Positions 12,403 to 24,180 of a DNA stretch of 64,000 bases are shown here, piece by piece. This stretch comes from Tomocerus qinae (Eukaryota; Arthropoda; Collembola; Entomobryomorpha; Tomoceridae): contig CM034548.1 of NCBI GenBank assembly GCA_020055645.1, forward strand, positions 806,001 to 870,000, written 5' to 3'. The translations under genes and the position numbers were made by a program. The stretch's first letter is position 1. Every line of letters starts with the position of its first letter. The notes below the pieces were generated by a model. That model searched no databases, had not been told where the DNA came from, and was given only the letters and a program-made list of their open reading frames with translations.

Positions 12403-13157
12403 AATGACAGTGCCGCAGCCAGTGGGCCAGCCACTCCCCCAAATTTTTTCATATTTTCACAGATAATTTGTCGCCCCCCCCCCAAAAAAAATTTTGATAA
12501 TAATAATCTCCTACTATTTTAATTGTCCTCGTTATTTCTATCCATTTTTTACCTATCTCGTTACATTTATTAACCAATCCTATGTCAAGTCAAGTCAACC
12601 TATTCAATCCACAACCAAATGATACTAACTGAATAAACGTTGCCTTGCTATTAATAGTTTGACTCCGCTGCGGTCGCCCCGCTCGAGGTGAAAGGGACAC
12701 TTATCCCTTTACATGGCGGAGGGTGCCTGCTTAAAGAGTAGGACTTTGTGAAATGTTTGAAATTCACTGGCAAAATATTTTCTACTAAAAAATAAAAAAC
12801 TGGAGTGGCTACCGTCTTCATTATTAAGTCGAGTAAGTCAGGAAAAAGTTTGGTAAAGATCGGATGAAAACTGTAGGAGGAGTATTTGAACAAAACGTGA
12901 CAGATCGGAGCGTATTCTCCCACTCCTTCAATGTTAAAATTCGAAATTCAAAAAATCGTAAAACGATTTCTATGAAAGATGTCATTTTGAAACTCGAGGT
13001 TTGGGGTTCTGACTATGATGTGCCCATCCAGTAAAAATTTGAAAGTCGTAGATTGATGTTAAAGGGGAAATGAATTGCTATTATTATATAGATTCTTTAT
13101 TTATATAAAGGTAGACAGGAAATAGTTGATAGGGTTATACAATACTTATTGTCAAAA
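12403..13157. other. Non-coding, possible hAT-type left end
   Basis: CAGTGCCGCAGCCAG at about 12410 resembles the terminal repeat of the element at 63390, but no matching right end was identified. Otherwise nothing recognised. Confidence 0.35.
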
Positions 13158-13165
13158 TACATTCC

Positions 13166-13370
13166 CAGTGTTTTATTTTATCCGGCTTTTTTACATTTTA
13201 GCCAGCCAGGAGGCCATTTTATCCGGATAAAATGGATAGTGGCTAAAATGGCCATAGTCAAATTTACATGTGTTTTAATTTGGTCCACTGGCCAAAAGTC
13301 ATTTTAGCCTGGATAAAACCATTTTATCCACTACCATTTTATCCACTGGCCGGTGGCTAGTCAAACACTG
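13166..13370. mobile_element. hAT-type miniature element with CATTTTATCC word repeats
   Basis: TIR CAGTGTTT. Flanks are TACATTCC (13158-13165) and CACATTCC (13371-13378), matching at seven of eight bases. Interior repeats CATTTTATCC and CATTTTAGCC on both strands. 205 bp, non-coding. Confidence 0.8.
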
Positions 13371-13378
13371 CACATTCC

Positions 13379-15283
13379 TACTTATTATATCTATACTAAT
13401 AATGGATAAAGATAATATTGGTATGTAGATTATATGTCCTCCTATTATCCATATAATTTAGAATATAGTTTTAGCTACAGTAACAGCATAATTATATTAA
13501 ACAGTAGCCCTTCGCACGGCAAATCAACCACCTCATACGTGTCTCCAGTATCCGTACATATAATAGATCCATACCATCCCATACGTACATTTGAGTACTT
13601 TTATACTCATTCAACGCATCGGGACAACAGGCTCTCTATACCTATCTCACAATTATCATCTGCCATGTTAGATTTATATGGTCAACATGAGCCCTCAAGT
13701 CTTCAAGTGATATTCTCACAGTGACGAGTGCTCACTCACATATCATTTCTTTATACATTGGTCAGATATAATTATAATCTCATCCTCATACGCACACATA
13801 CGCACACATACAGACTCATACTTTTCGACTCATCTCGTACATACACATACATATACAAACGGATAGGAATACACACTAGCAGTCATAATAATACTTATAC
13901 TAAGTAATATACTTCTCTCATTATGGACAAGCTTTTAACACTGTCCTACTAGAGATTGCATAACACTACTAAAGTCCTAGGTACCTAATACTAGACTTAA
14001 AATTTAAACTATCTGCACTAAACTCAGCAGGCACTAGTTGCCCGACTGAGTGACCCAAAAAGAGTGACTTCTTGAGCTTCGGGTCCGTCTTTTATACCAG
14101 GGAGCGGATGGGGGAGAGCTTGCTTTTACTATAAAACCGATTCAGATCCTATAAATAGCTCAAGAATATATCTTTAATAGTAAAACACTTGCACGTTCCT
14201 TTCACGTGCACTGCAAGTCTCTTTTGAGTGCTCACCCCTCCACAATAAGTATCGGGTTACATAACACGAAAGCTAAAATTCACATGCAATACACAATTCA
14301 CATTGCAGTTGCTACAAATAAACATTCTTAAACACAAGGTCCATATAAAAATTGTTACAGTAGTATACTCCAGAAATATGATACTTAAATTAAATGATAT
14401 TTTCCGTTCACCCTCTACCAATAAAACAATTAATCAATTTTTATTTTATGTAGTAGTATGGCTGAAATGTATTCGTACGTATTGCAGAAATGTATTGGTA
14501 GGTAATAATCCGACGTCGGAATTTTATTTATATAAACTTTTTTCAGACTTGACTGAGAGTCGATTTTGTATCTCGACATTTCAAGCCCTAAGGATATCAA
14601 AAATATAAATATGCTAGAAATTTTTTTTCAAATTTGTGGCTACAAAAAATCTAAATTTTTAGTAAACATTTTTACATAAAAAAATTACTCTAAATTTTTC
14701 GAGTAATAAAATCTTAAGAAAATAATTTGCCCATTTTCAGACTTAAAAAGACAATCATTCTATTTTGTATAGTAAATAAACGTGATCAAACTTGGTAATA
14801 GTGCATTTCTTTTTGGCAAGGACGTTTCCCCCCCGAAATCTAAGAAAAGGAGAATTTTCAAAATAGCAAAAAAATTTCGCACTCCGCGCAATTATTTGCC
14901 ATCATTTTCGCTAAAAAATGGCAAACATTTAGTTCAAATTTGTAACTAAGTTCTGTATACGTTCTTGCTTTTTGGGTACAAGCAGCAATTATTTGGCATG
15001 GCTTGTTTATTTCTCTACTCAGTGGTTCTAAAGAGGGATATCTTTCCTCAGTACCGGCTTATTACTTTATTGCTTAAGGGACATTCCTTTGCTTCGTAAA
15101 GACGAGTCATTACATTTACCATAATTAATAAAGTTTAAAAAAAGCGCTGTTTATAGACCGATTTTTAATGCCGCCCCACAGGACTCATCAGTCTGCCCCT
15201 CGTTGTTATATTATTTTTACCTATACTTTATATAGCATTGCTTTACATTTACCATAATTAATAAAGTTAAAGGAATGGTTTTT
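13379..15283. other. Non-coding, repeat fragments
   Basis: No gene recognised. Near 14830-14900 is a fragment of the CCCGAAATC/GCGCGAAGCGC family described at 44589 and 56849. Short ACACATACGC repeats lie near 13795. Confidence 0.4.
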
Positions 15284-15622
15284 TTATTTTGAAGGCTCAA
15301 TAATTGCCGAAATGAGCCCATGCCCGCCCGTGAGTATCTTTGATCGGCCCATGCCCGCCTGTACCCGTGAGATATTTGTAGTATGAGCCCATACGTGCAC
15401 GGGACGAGCACACAAAAAACCAAAATTTCCAGCTTTTCTTACTATATATATAAGGGTAGTTGCAGCAATATTATCGTTTATTTTCTCAATGAGTCTTGTT
15501 TCCATTGCCAAAAGTAAAGCCGGGATATCCACGGAGCTAGATCCTGAATTGGTTGAAGTCATACTGGTATCGGTAGACGAAGACTCGCCCTTTGGCCTTT
15601 TCTTGCCTTTTTTGTTTCCCAT
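15284..15622 (-). pseudogene. LINE ORF1 N-terminal fragment
   Basis: The frame opens MGNKKGKKRPKGESSSTD and continues through a Ser/Thr-rich stretch to METRLIEKINDNIAA, typical of the N-terminus of a LINE ORF1 protein. It then loses resemblance at about 15470. The likely continuation of the protein lies on the opposite strand from about 15700, so an inversion junction is implied between them. Identification rests on composition and layout, not on alignment. Confidence 0.5.
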
Positions 15623-15665
15623 GCACTTTAACTAATATTATTTTCGTAATTTTAATTAAATTAAT

Positions 15666-16172
15666 TTGCCAAGCAAAATTCCATGTGTTTACTTTTGGAA
15701 TTCCCGCGCGCTCCTCTATGACCTGACCGGCAGGATAGGAGCTGTGGAGAATAAAATGTCACTAATGACCCGTTCGTTCAGAGAGAAGAATATCGTTATC
15801 CATGGCTGGGAGGAGTTGGAAAAGGAAAACCAATCGACTTTACTTTCTCAATTTGAGCTTCTGATGAGCACATTGGGCCTAAACGACATCCTGATTGACA
15901 ACATCTATCGACTGGGACGGAGGAAAGAAAACGCGAGTAGACCAGTTCTGGTCAAGCTACTAAGGACGATTGACAAATTCAGAATTTACGGTAAAAAGAA
16001 CCAATTAGACGAAAGCATCTTCATTGGTGACGACTTATCATTGGAGGAGCGGAAGTGTCAAGCAGCGCTTAGAAAGAAGGCCAAGGAAGTCAAGGACTCT
16101 GATAAATCGGTGACGACAAAAATTCGTGCAACCAGGCTTACAGTGTTACGAGAAGGATGGACTGGTTATTGA
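15666..16172 (+). pseudogene. LINE ORF1 central and C-terminal fragment
   Basis: 168 residues. From about residue 20, LTGRIGAVENKMSLMTRSF is a coiled-coil end. It leads into REKNIVIHGWEE, the start of the RRM-like domain, then IYRLGRRKENASRPVLVKL and a basic ALRKKAKEVK region. This is the ORF1 architecture also seen at 875-1690, but the sequence is clearly a different family. It lacks its own N-terminus, which appears inverted at 15470-15622. By family it would bind LINE RNA; here it is a dead fragment. Confidence 0.7.
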
Positions 16173-16324
16173 CAAAGGTCTCAGATCATTAATGGACTTA
16201 ACACTTTTTACTTTAGGTAACACAGTCATTGTAGCTTCCTTCCAAACTCTCGGGACTTTACAACTTTCAAAACTGAAATTCATTATGTCAGCTACAATGT
16301 AACACAATTCCATTGCCAACTAAT

Positions 16325-17393
16325 TTAATATTGATATAGGTAAGTATTTAGTGGAATCGCCTTATTTGGTTTAAGAGATACTATTAGGTTGTATACATCA
16401 TGATCCGTTAAAGTAGTTGGATGACTAGATTCTATTCTTACTTTAGGTATATAATTTTCAGGCAAGCCTTTAAAACTAGTTGCAGTTTTGTTTTTCTCGT
16501 AGTTTACAATATTCAACATTTCTAGCAAACTTGGGGGATTGCTTTCGTCAACAATTAGTGATAATGTACTAAATAGGACTTTCGGATCGTTTTTGGTGCC
16601 ATTGAGATCACTTACTAATTTGTACCAAGATTTACTATAATTGAGTATTTTATCTGCGTTTTTTTCTCTAGTGGCTAATTTAGCTTCTCAAATCTCCCTT
16701 TGTAACACGTTTCTCATCTCTCTCCACTTACTATATTTGTATTTATACAATTTATGTCTTTTCACCATAAGTCATTCGAGGAGCAATCCAAGGTTTGTCA
16801 TTAATGTTCCTTAGTTTTGATTTTAGAGGAAAACTTAATTCAAAATAATATTGCAAAGTTGTTGTAAATTGATCAGCCTTTTCATCAATGGTGTTTGCAT
16901 TGAGAACACATTTCCATGTTTCAGAATGTAAATATTTTTGAAATAAAGATTTTCCTAGTTCACTGAGAGGTCGGACTTGACACTGTGAACGCGTGGATTT
17001 GTTCTTATTAGACGGCTTAGCTTTACACAAGATAGAGAGATGCTTTGAATTCCCTAACGGCGGCATTGGGTCTGGGTCATGATAAAAACTTTTTATATTA
17101 GTGATTATTTTATCCAATGCAAACATTGTACCATCATTTTTATAATATGTTGGAAAATTAATGATTTCATTTAACTTACAAATATTACACAGTGTGTTTA
17201 CGTTGAAATCGTTGAAGTCACCAGCTATTACTATTTCGGTACTAGGATTTTTTAATCTTACTTGGTCACATGAGTACTGTAGGAATTCTAATAATTCAAT
17301 GTAGGAATCTCTGTCTTCATTTCCTGGAAAGCTATTGATGGAAGTTAACGAGCTCATCGATAAGCTCGGACTATACACGGAAGCTACTCCCAC
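16325..17393 (-). pseudogene. LINE ORF2 fragment: C-terminal endonuclease and linker
   Basis: Reading from 17393 downwards: YIELLEFL, then VIAGDFNDFNVN (catalytic GDFN motif near 17220), then LDKIITN, SKHLSILCK and KPWIAPRM, as expected for the second half of an AP endonuclease. After a frameshift near 16765 the reading continues VKRHKLYKYKYSKWREMRN and, past one stop near 16686, NYSKSWYKLVSDLNG and SLKPNKA, which lies just before the RT fingers. The RT itself is missing. Its strand is opposite to the adjoining ORF1 piece, so the locus is rearranged and not a simple truncated copy. Confidence 0.72.
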
Positions 17394-17750
17394 TTAGTGC
17401 CAGCTATCCATAGGGCCACTTGCCATGGGGCCAGGTGTCCGGGGGGCCAGTTTCCATTGCGCCACCTTGCCGGACACGTAACGAAACAGACCGATACTTG
17501 TCTATTTTAGCAGTAGTATGCAATTTAATTTAGTTAACTTATAACTTATTTAATTAATAGGAAGTCTATTACAGTAGGTGAACTCAAATTCTTTTGTTAT
17601 TTGTTAAGCTTTAATCATTTAACAGTTTAACACCGTTTAAATTTGAAGACCCCTCTGCTGGAGTAAATAAACCTTTTAGTTTTAGTGTTATATAGCACCG
17701 CGAAATTTAATATTTAGTCAAATTGTAATTTCAACTTTTTCTATCGCAAA
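17394..17750. other. Non-coding
   Basis: A short GC-rich patch at 17397-17480 reiterates GGGGCCA-like words (GGGCCACTTGCC, GGGGCCAGGTG). No gene seen. Confidence 0.35.
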
Positions 17751-17757
17751 ACTCAAA

Positions 17758-17974
17758 ATGGTACGAAGATCAGAGCGTAAGAAACTGATTGAAAAAGTAT
17801 TTTACGACGGAATTTTTAATATACTATGGGCAAATACCAGAACTAGATACTAGACCTATTGATCCACTAGATGAAGTGGACGGTGACGACGAAGCAGAAC
17901 AATATTATGGACAAGATTGTAATCTTGGGGAAGAGCGAAGAAGAGATTTATTTAATTGGATAAATGGACGATGA
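17758..17974 (+). pseudogene. Possible PIF/Harbinger-type ORF remnant
   Basis: Two short overlapping frames are seen. One starts ATG at 17758 (MVRRSERKKL). The other (17789-17974) ends acidic then basic, with PLDEVDGDDEAEQ and LGEERRRDLFNWI. Acidic-then-basic C-termini occur in Harbinger transposases, and a coiled-coil ORF converges from the other strand just downstream, as in that superfamily. No catalytic motif is visible, so this is only a suggestion. Confidence 0.25.
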
Positions 17975-18057
17975 CCACATATGAGTGAACAAATAAAAAT
18001 AATTAGTTAATTTACATCTGCATACGAAGTTTTTCGAGTTCAAACTCTTGAGCTAAT

Positions 18058-18255
18058 TTAAAATTTTATTTTCGCCAACTCAGCATCATTTTGAAGTTTT
18101 AATTTTTCCAATTCATGCTTCCTATCTTCGGCTACTTTTCGCTGTTCTAATTCTTCTTTCCATTTCAGTCTTTCAAAATCGAGATGCTCTTTTTTGGATT
18201 GAATGTCCAATTTCACTGAATTTCTTTTTTGGTTCCACGTCTTTTGATGGCTGAA
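18058..18255 (-). pseudogene. Coiled-coil ORF remnant, possibly the Myb-like partner protein of a Harbinger element
   Basis: A 65-codon minus frame with no in-frame Met ends at TAA (18058-18060). It is strongly charged: SKKEHLDFERLKWKEELEQR, then KVAEDRKHELEKLKLQND. It forms a clear long helix. Harbinger and some other DNA transposons carry a Myb/SANT-like second protein ending in such a helix. No DNA-binding domain is visible upstream because stops intervene. A second open stretch (MNFDGRNFYINDLQHIM) lies upstream near 18280-18340. Confidence 0.3.
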
Positions 18256-18352
18256 TTATTTTGGTTTGTTCAGGCTTTCAAGTTTCTCATAATATGTTGT
18301 AAGTCGTTGATGTAAAAATTACGTCCATCAAAATTCATTTTGGTTTTTGAAT

Positions 18353-18764
18353 CAGTGTTGTGCAGTGGTTAAAACCACTAGTGGTCATAATGGTCATAAT
18401 GGTCAAAATGGCCCGGTCAAAAAAAATTAAAAAGTGGTCAAAATGGTCAAAATGGACAAAATGCCTGTTTGGGGTTAATTGAGACCCCAAGGTAGCTTTT
18501 ACTGCAACAGTAAACAACAAATACAACTTTCTAAAGATTGCAGTTAAAAATGATTAGAGAGTGTCATTCTGTAGTCTGATGTTAGTAGAATAGTGTTTCA
18601 TTGGTTTTAGGCCATATTTCATTATCTAAATATTTTAAATTTCATTTGCTAGCCTAAGTAACTGTATACTGATATTTTGACCATTTTAGCCATTTTGACC
18701 ATTTTGACCATTTTGACCAGTGGCCCGGTCAAAATGCAAAAAAGTGGTCAACAGTACAACACTG
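18353..18764. mobile_element. hAT-type miniature element with CATTTTGACC word repeats
   Basis: TIR CAGTGTTGT. Perfect 8-bp duplication TTTTGAAT at 18345-18352 and 18765-18772. The left third repeats GGTCAAAATGG and the right third its complement, about a dozen words in all; the middle is ordinary A/T-rich DNA. No ORF. Confidence 0.88.
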
Positions 18765-18772
18765 TTTTGAAT

Positions 18773-19955
18773 TGCCCAACAAATCATTTGCATTAAAAAA
18801 CAAAAAAGTAATACGAGTAGTGAACTAACAATTTGACAGACTTTTGTTTCTTGGCGCTTCTGTCAAAGGATATAACGAATTTGTTATAGAAAAAACATGC
18901 CCTCCTAGGTGGTTAAAATGTTAGGATAATGCGTTAAAATATAACTGTGTAAAAGAGTAGGAGAAGTGACGTCACGCCATAACACTTCGTTATCTTAACA
19001 TAAATAACGAGCTTAACGCTATAACATGGCTATAACAAACGGAATTTGAATTCACCTAGTATATTTAACAAATGTTGCATGAGAGTAAGAGGTTATGTTT
19101 ATAGTGTAATTTAAGTAGTTATTAGCTTATTAGTCGACTTTCATAATTATTTAGTTACAGACTTTTAAATAGTATTGAGTGCATCAACAATCAGTAAAAA
19201 CTATTCCTTTGTCGGTTTAAATTCGTCTTTTTCTGCTGCTTTCAGTATGGATCTTAAAATACCCAACTTACGACTTATCCGACAGTTCACTTTCGTTAAA
19301 TTCATCTTCCTCGTTTTTACTTTCACTGACGTTTTGATCTTAATGCTCACAGAATTCAGATTTATCTGCATAAACTTCTCCACGGCCCTTTGTATAATAA
19401 TACTTTTAACAAACTTTTGCTCAACTTAATTTAACTCAATTCCACATTATGTACCATTCTTAGCAACATTTTTACCGATCTGTTGATGGCCAAGAGAACA
19501 AACAGAAAATGTCGAAGACGTTTCTCCAAAATTTTCTCTCTCATCAACTCTCTTTGCCCTCTGTTCTCAAAGCTTAACATAAACATTAACAACATCACAT
19601 TGTTTTGCACCGCCTTTTTTCGCATTGCAATTTTTAGCATCGCATTGCATTGTTTAGCATTGTACAGTATTACGTCACAATACTTGGTTTTATACTATGA
19701 ACGAACAGAGGATTATCGCAGGTAAGAATTTTTGTGTACTTCCTTTCCGATTTAATTTCACATTTGTATTAGTCCATAACATTTGTGGTGTCAACTTATT
19801 AACATGCTATCAACTATTTAAATAATAATCATTGAATTGACGACAAGTTAACTAAATAAAATTGCATACTATTTATGGCTTTTCTGGCACGATGGCAATA
19901 AGACATAATTCGTCATACATTTCTGCGTTGACCGTCACTATTACTTCATTCCCTG
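18773..19955. other. Non-coding
   Basis: Several short frames on both strands at 19175-19725 match nothing recognised. Nothing else seen. Confidence 0.35.
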
Positions 19956-19959
19956 AACG

Positions 19960-20345
19960 TGGCTACGTACTATTTTTATAGGCTGAGCGCAGCTATGTCT
20001 TACCTTCTTTGAGCGTTGTATCGCCCTACATTTTCCTGTTGAGCGATACTATCAAGTAATTATCTATGTAGAGGGTGCTTGTGCCATACCCTCCGCGTTA
20101 AGCGGGGCTGTCCATTACCTTTCTTTGTTGAGAGTTCCTATGCCTATCCCATACCTTCCCATGTTGAGCAGGGATAACGGATAACCGCTACCTTTTTATG
20201 TTGAGTCGTTGAGTGTGGTGTCGCTCTACGTTCCCATGTTGAGCGGCGACAACCATTATCTTTCTATATAGAGGACCTAACCTTTGCCATACCATCCAAT
20301 GTTGAGCGGGACTATCTATAACCTATCTCTGTATAAGGTGGTTGG
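19960..20345. repeat. Degenerate repeat, TTGAGCGGG unit
   Basis: Imperfect copies of CATACCxTCCxATGTTGAGCG followed by GGCTATCCATTACC-like sequence, spaced roughly 50-65 bp. An isolated copy lies at about 26690-26750. Confidence 0.6.
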
Positions 20346-20514
20346 TGCGGGTACATCTGGGTTTTTACCGTGTCCACCGATTAAAGAAAATGCCTGGAAA
20401 TTTTTAGAAATTTCAAGGCATTTTAAAAGTGTAAAACTGTGAGGCTGTACTCCAGGTAAGTGATTTGTACGAAACGTACTCTATTTAATGTTTTTAGAAG
20501 TATATTTTAGTTTC
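20346..20514. other. Non-coding
   Basis: No feature recognised between two repeat blocks. Confidence 0.3.
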
Positions 20515-20605
20515 CACAAAAGTGCATTGTGTTTCCACAAAAGTGCATTGTGTTTCCGCAAACTTGCATTGTTTCCGCAAAAGTGCATTTGTTTCCGCAA
20601 ATCAG
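20515..20605. repeat. Short tandem repeat, about 20 bp
   Basis: About five copies of TTTCCGCAAAAGTGCATTG, the first two reading TTTCCACAAAAGTGCATTG. Confidence 0.8.
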
Positions 20606-21789
20606 TATATGCATTTTTATAGGTAGTTATGTACTTTTATTCATAATTTTGGTTAGGTTAGAGTTGCTTAAATTCTGTTCTGATACGTCAATTTAGTATA
20701 TTTTTACGTATTTTTTGATACCTTACTTGCCCTCCTAGGTCAAGGTTCAAGGAATTCAAAATGGGGTGCTCCGTCATGTTAGGAGTAACCCCTATTCTTC
20801 ATGCATCCATCACATGCAGCATCCATCACAAACTATGTATTAATGCCTATCTTTCATTGAGCCATGTAGTCTATAGTCTATCCTGTAGTTTGTATGCAAA
20901 ATCCAGTAAGTTCCTACTAAATGTCCAGCAACCCATGCTAAACTTATGGGTCTAAAACCTGTAATTTTCTAGCATTTACTTTAAATGTAAGCATCGCAGT
21001 GTATAGGTGTACTGCCTGGATGCAGCTTAGCAACCAGTGAGTGCCTGGATGCAACGGATAGATGTAACAGTTATTCATTGTAATAGGCTAGCCATATTTT
21101 ATTTGAACCAATAGAAAATAAGGTTTAGCCGTTACATTAAAATTCTAAGCGTCCTTTGCAATTCCAAGTGGAATTGTCAGTCTGATTGTTTCTCCTGTCA
21201 AGTGTAGACATACATTTTTGTGCTCCTTTTCGTAATCATTTATTACGACATTTTTGGTCAACTTTGACCTCCCAATTAATTGTGTGTGCTTGTTTTAGTT
21301 GTAAATAAATAGTTTTAGGAAAAAAACAGTTTCCATTTTACATATTTATTTAACATACACACATTTAAACATTCTTGCTAGACATAATTCTGCATTCATC
21401 ATCTCATCCCCAAACGGACTCTCACAAAATTCATCTATCCAGAGCACGAGCATGATTCAACTCACGGTTTTATTATCTATAATTAGTTTTATTACAATTT
21501 TAGAAGTGTGGAATAGATTTTTCATTTAATAAAGTATATGGAAATTTTCTGGAACTTTGGCACTACAATCTCGGGGGCACTGAGAGTAATGTGCTACTTG
21601 ATTACAGTGACAGCGAGTTGTAGCAGGGCCGTCTTTCTGGAATGAAATATGAGCACACAATTCTCTAAAATATTTTCATGTATCAATCTCATGAACTCGA
21701 GACGGTGTTATGTATGCGATGTTGGGCACGAGACGTGGGTACATTGCGCCACTGCACTCTGCCCACGATTCACACATATAATCTCATGC
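20606..21789. other. Non-coding
   Basis: No gene or element with clear ends was found. Confidence 0.35.
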
Positions 21790-21799
21790 ACGGTATGGG

Positions 21800-22480
21800 T
21801 TTTAAATTTAAATTTTATTTTTTATTGACTGATGCGGTTGGATTGTAATGGGGGTGTCTACGGGTGCTACTCGGGATTGAGTGCGCGGTCATGCGGAGGG
21901 TACTGGTTGACTTCCATACCACTGTGTATAGCCGATGCCTGGCCTCTCTCATAGTTTCGGGCGGGGCTGTTCGATGGCTCCCATTGAATTCTAGGACACA
22001 TGTCAACCGTCTCCAGGAATCAGTACTCAGATATGAGGACTGACATGGAAGAGAAGGGAGCCTCGGAGCCAACCTGTCTCAACGTATTCCATCGATTGAT
22101 AGCCGGAAGTGGGGATCATAAGATTAACTACTTCCCAACTTAGCAGCAGGTGCACTGTCGAAGTGGCAGCAAGAACTGCCAAAACGGGAGAATAGGGGCC
22201 TAAAAGAACCCTAGAATCCTAATTCCCCTGGACTAAAAGATGAGGTAGTTGGGGCTCGGTAACCAACTTCATTCTTTTCTTATTTTATTTTGTGGTGGCA
22301 GGTGCTGGTGCTAAAACGAAATATCTAAGCACTGGTATGGTGTGACAGATCCTGCCGGGAATCGAATTTGTCGCCAGGGGAGTTGACAATAGGCCTGTAC
22401 AGGCGGCCTGCGCCCTTGTCGTCAATTTTATTCGATAGGCTGATGACAACCCCTTATAATACATACATACACTAGTAAAG
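21800..22480 (-). mobile_element. Possible SINE-like or LINE 3'-end block
   Basis: A stretch visibly richer in G and C than its surroundings. On the minus strand near 22360 it contains AATTCGATTCCCGGCAGG, close to a pol III B box (GGTTCGANTCC). A-rich sequence at about 22270-22290 separates two sub-blocks. No convincing A box was located. It is mobile only by inference. Confidence 0.3.
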
Positions 22481-22589
22481 TTACCAGTCGTACGGACGGG
22501 GTAGTAACAGAACCGTTGCATTCCTTAAAAAATTTCTAAATTTTTAAGTGTAAAATATGTAAAAGTAATGCCGATCAATGTGGAATGAT

Positions 22590-23555
22590 GTGTAGAGTGG
22601 AATATGGAGTAAGTATGGAGTAAAATATGGAGTAAATGTGGAGTAGCATATGGAGTAAGTGTGGAGTAGCATATGGAATAAGTGTGGAGTAACATATGGA
22701 GTAAGTGTGGAGTAGCATATGGAGTAACTGTTGTGTAGCATATGGAGTAACTGTTGTGTAGCATATGGAATATGTGTGGAGTAGCATATGGAGTAAATGT
22801 CTAGTAACATATGGAGTAAGTGTGGAGTAGCATATGGAGTAACTGTTGTGTAGCATATGGAGTAACTGTTGTGTAGCATATGGAATATGTGTGGAGTAGC
22901 ATATGGAGTAAATGTCTAGTAACATATGGAGTAACTGTGGAGTAGCATATGGAGTAACTGTGGAGTAGCATATGGAGTAACTGTGGAGTAGCATATAGAG
23001 TAAGTGTGGAATAGCATATAGAGTAAGTGTGGAATAGCATATAGAGTAAGTGTGGAGTAGCATTTGGAGTAAATGTCTAGTAACATATGGAATAAGTGTG
23101 GAGTAACATATGGAGTAAGTGTGGAGTAGCATATGGAGTAATTGTTGTGTAGCATATGGAGTAACTGTTGTGTAGCATATGGAGTAACTGTTGTGTAGCA
23201 TATGGAGTAACTGTTGTGTAGCATATGGAGTAACTGTTGTGTAGCATATGGAATATGTGTGGAGTAGCATATGGAGTAAATGTCTAGTAACATATGGAGT
23301 AACGGTGGAGTAGCATAAGGAGTAACTGTGGAGTAGCATATGGAGTAACTGTGTAGTAGCATATAGAGTAAGTGTGGAATAGCATATAGAGTAAGTGTGG
23401 AGTAGCATTTGGAGTAAATGTCTAGTAACATATGGAGTAAGTGTGGAGTAGCATATGGAGTAAGTGTGGAGTAGCATATGGAGTAAGTGTGGAGTAGCAT
23501 ATGGAGTAAGTGTGGAGTAGCATATGGAGTAAGTGTAGAGTGAAGTGGTTTAGGA
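22590..23555. repeat. 23-bp satellite, open in all three minus-strand frames
   Basis: Unit AGTAGCATATGGAGTAAGTGTGG with variants (AACTGTTGTGT, AAATGTCTAGT), about 40 copies. Because 23 is not a multiple of three, a run shows all three frames of the unit. The minus strand of the consensus has no stop in any of them, giving long nominal frames (up to about 300 codons, YSICYSTLTPYATPHLLHML). Higher-order blocks of several variants repeat. I do not regard these frames as genes. Confidence 0.92.
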
Positions 23556-23599
23556 GTACTAACCTCAAGGTTGCATGAAGTTACCCGTTCTCCACCACG

Positions 23600-24180
23600 A
23601 AGTTACCCCCTGTCAAAATTACACCTGTCGTGTAATTACCCTTCAAAATTAAACCTGCCGTCTGCTTGTCCATTAAACATTTACCTGCCGTCCACTCGAC
23701 CATCAAACATCCACTTGTCGTCCACTTGCCCATCAAACATCCCCCTTTCGTCCACTTGCCCATCAAACATCCCCCTGTCGTCCACTAGCCCATCAAACAT
23801 CTACTTGCCGTCCACTCGACCATCAAACATCCACCTGTCGTCCACTTGCCCATCAAACATTCTCCTGTCGTCCACTTGCCCATCAAGCATCTACTTGCCT
23901 TCCACTCGACCATCAAGCATCTACTTGCCTTCCACTCGACCATCAAACATCCACCTATCGTCCACTTTTCCATCAGACATCCCCTTGTCGTCCAGTCGAC
24001 CATCAAACATCCACCTATCGTCCACTTTTCCATCAGACATCCCCTTGTCGTCCACTTGCCTATCAAACATCTACCTGCTATCCAATTGCCCATCAAACAT
24101 CTACCTGCCGTCCACTTGCCCAACAAACATCTACCTGACGTCCACTTGCCCATCAAACATCCACCTGCTGTGATATTACC
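23600..24180. repeat. 30-bp satellite
   Basis: Unit CATCAAACATCCACCTGTCG followed by TCCACTTGCC, about 19 copies, with two main variants (CTACTTGCCTTCCACTCGAC and CCCCTTGTCGTCCA). The 30-bp period keeps frames open on both strands. Diverged outliers continue to about 24450. Confidence 0.9.

Noticed and set aside
22575-23477. 300-codon minus-strand frame
   Set aside because: It is a read-through of the 23-bp satellite; other frames of the same strand are open as well, and no domain or signal is present.
23600-24180. Regular spacing like a CRISPR array
   Set aside because: Units abut with no unique spacers, and the genome is eukaryotic; it is a plain satellite.
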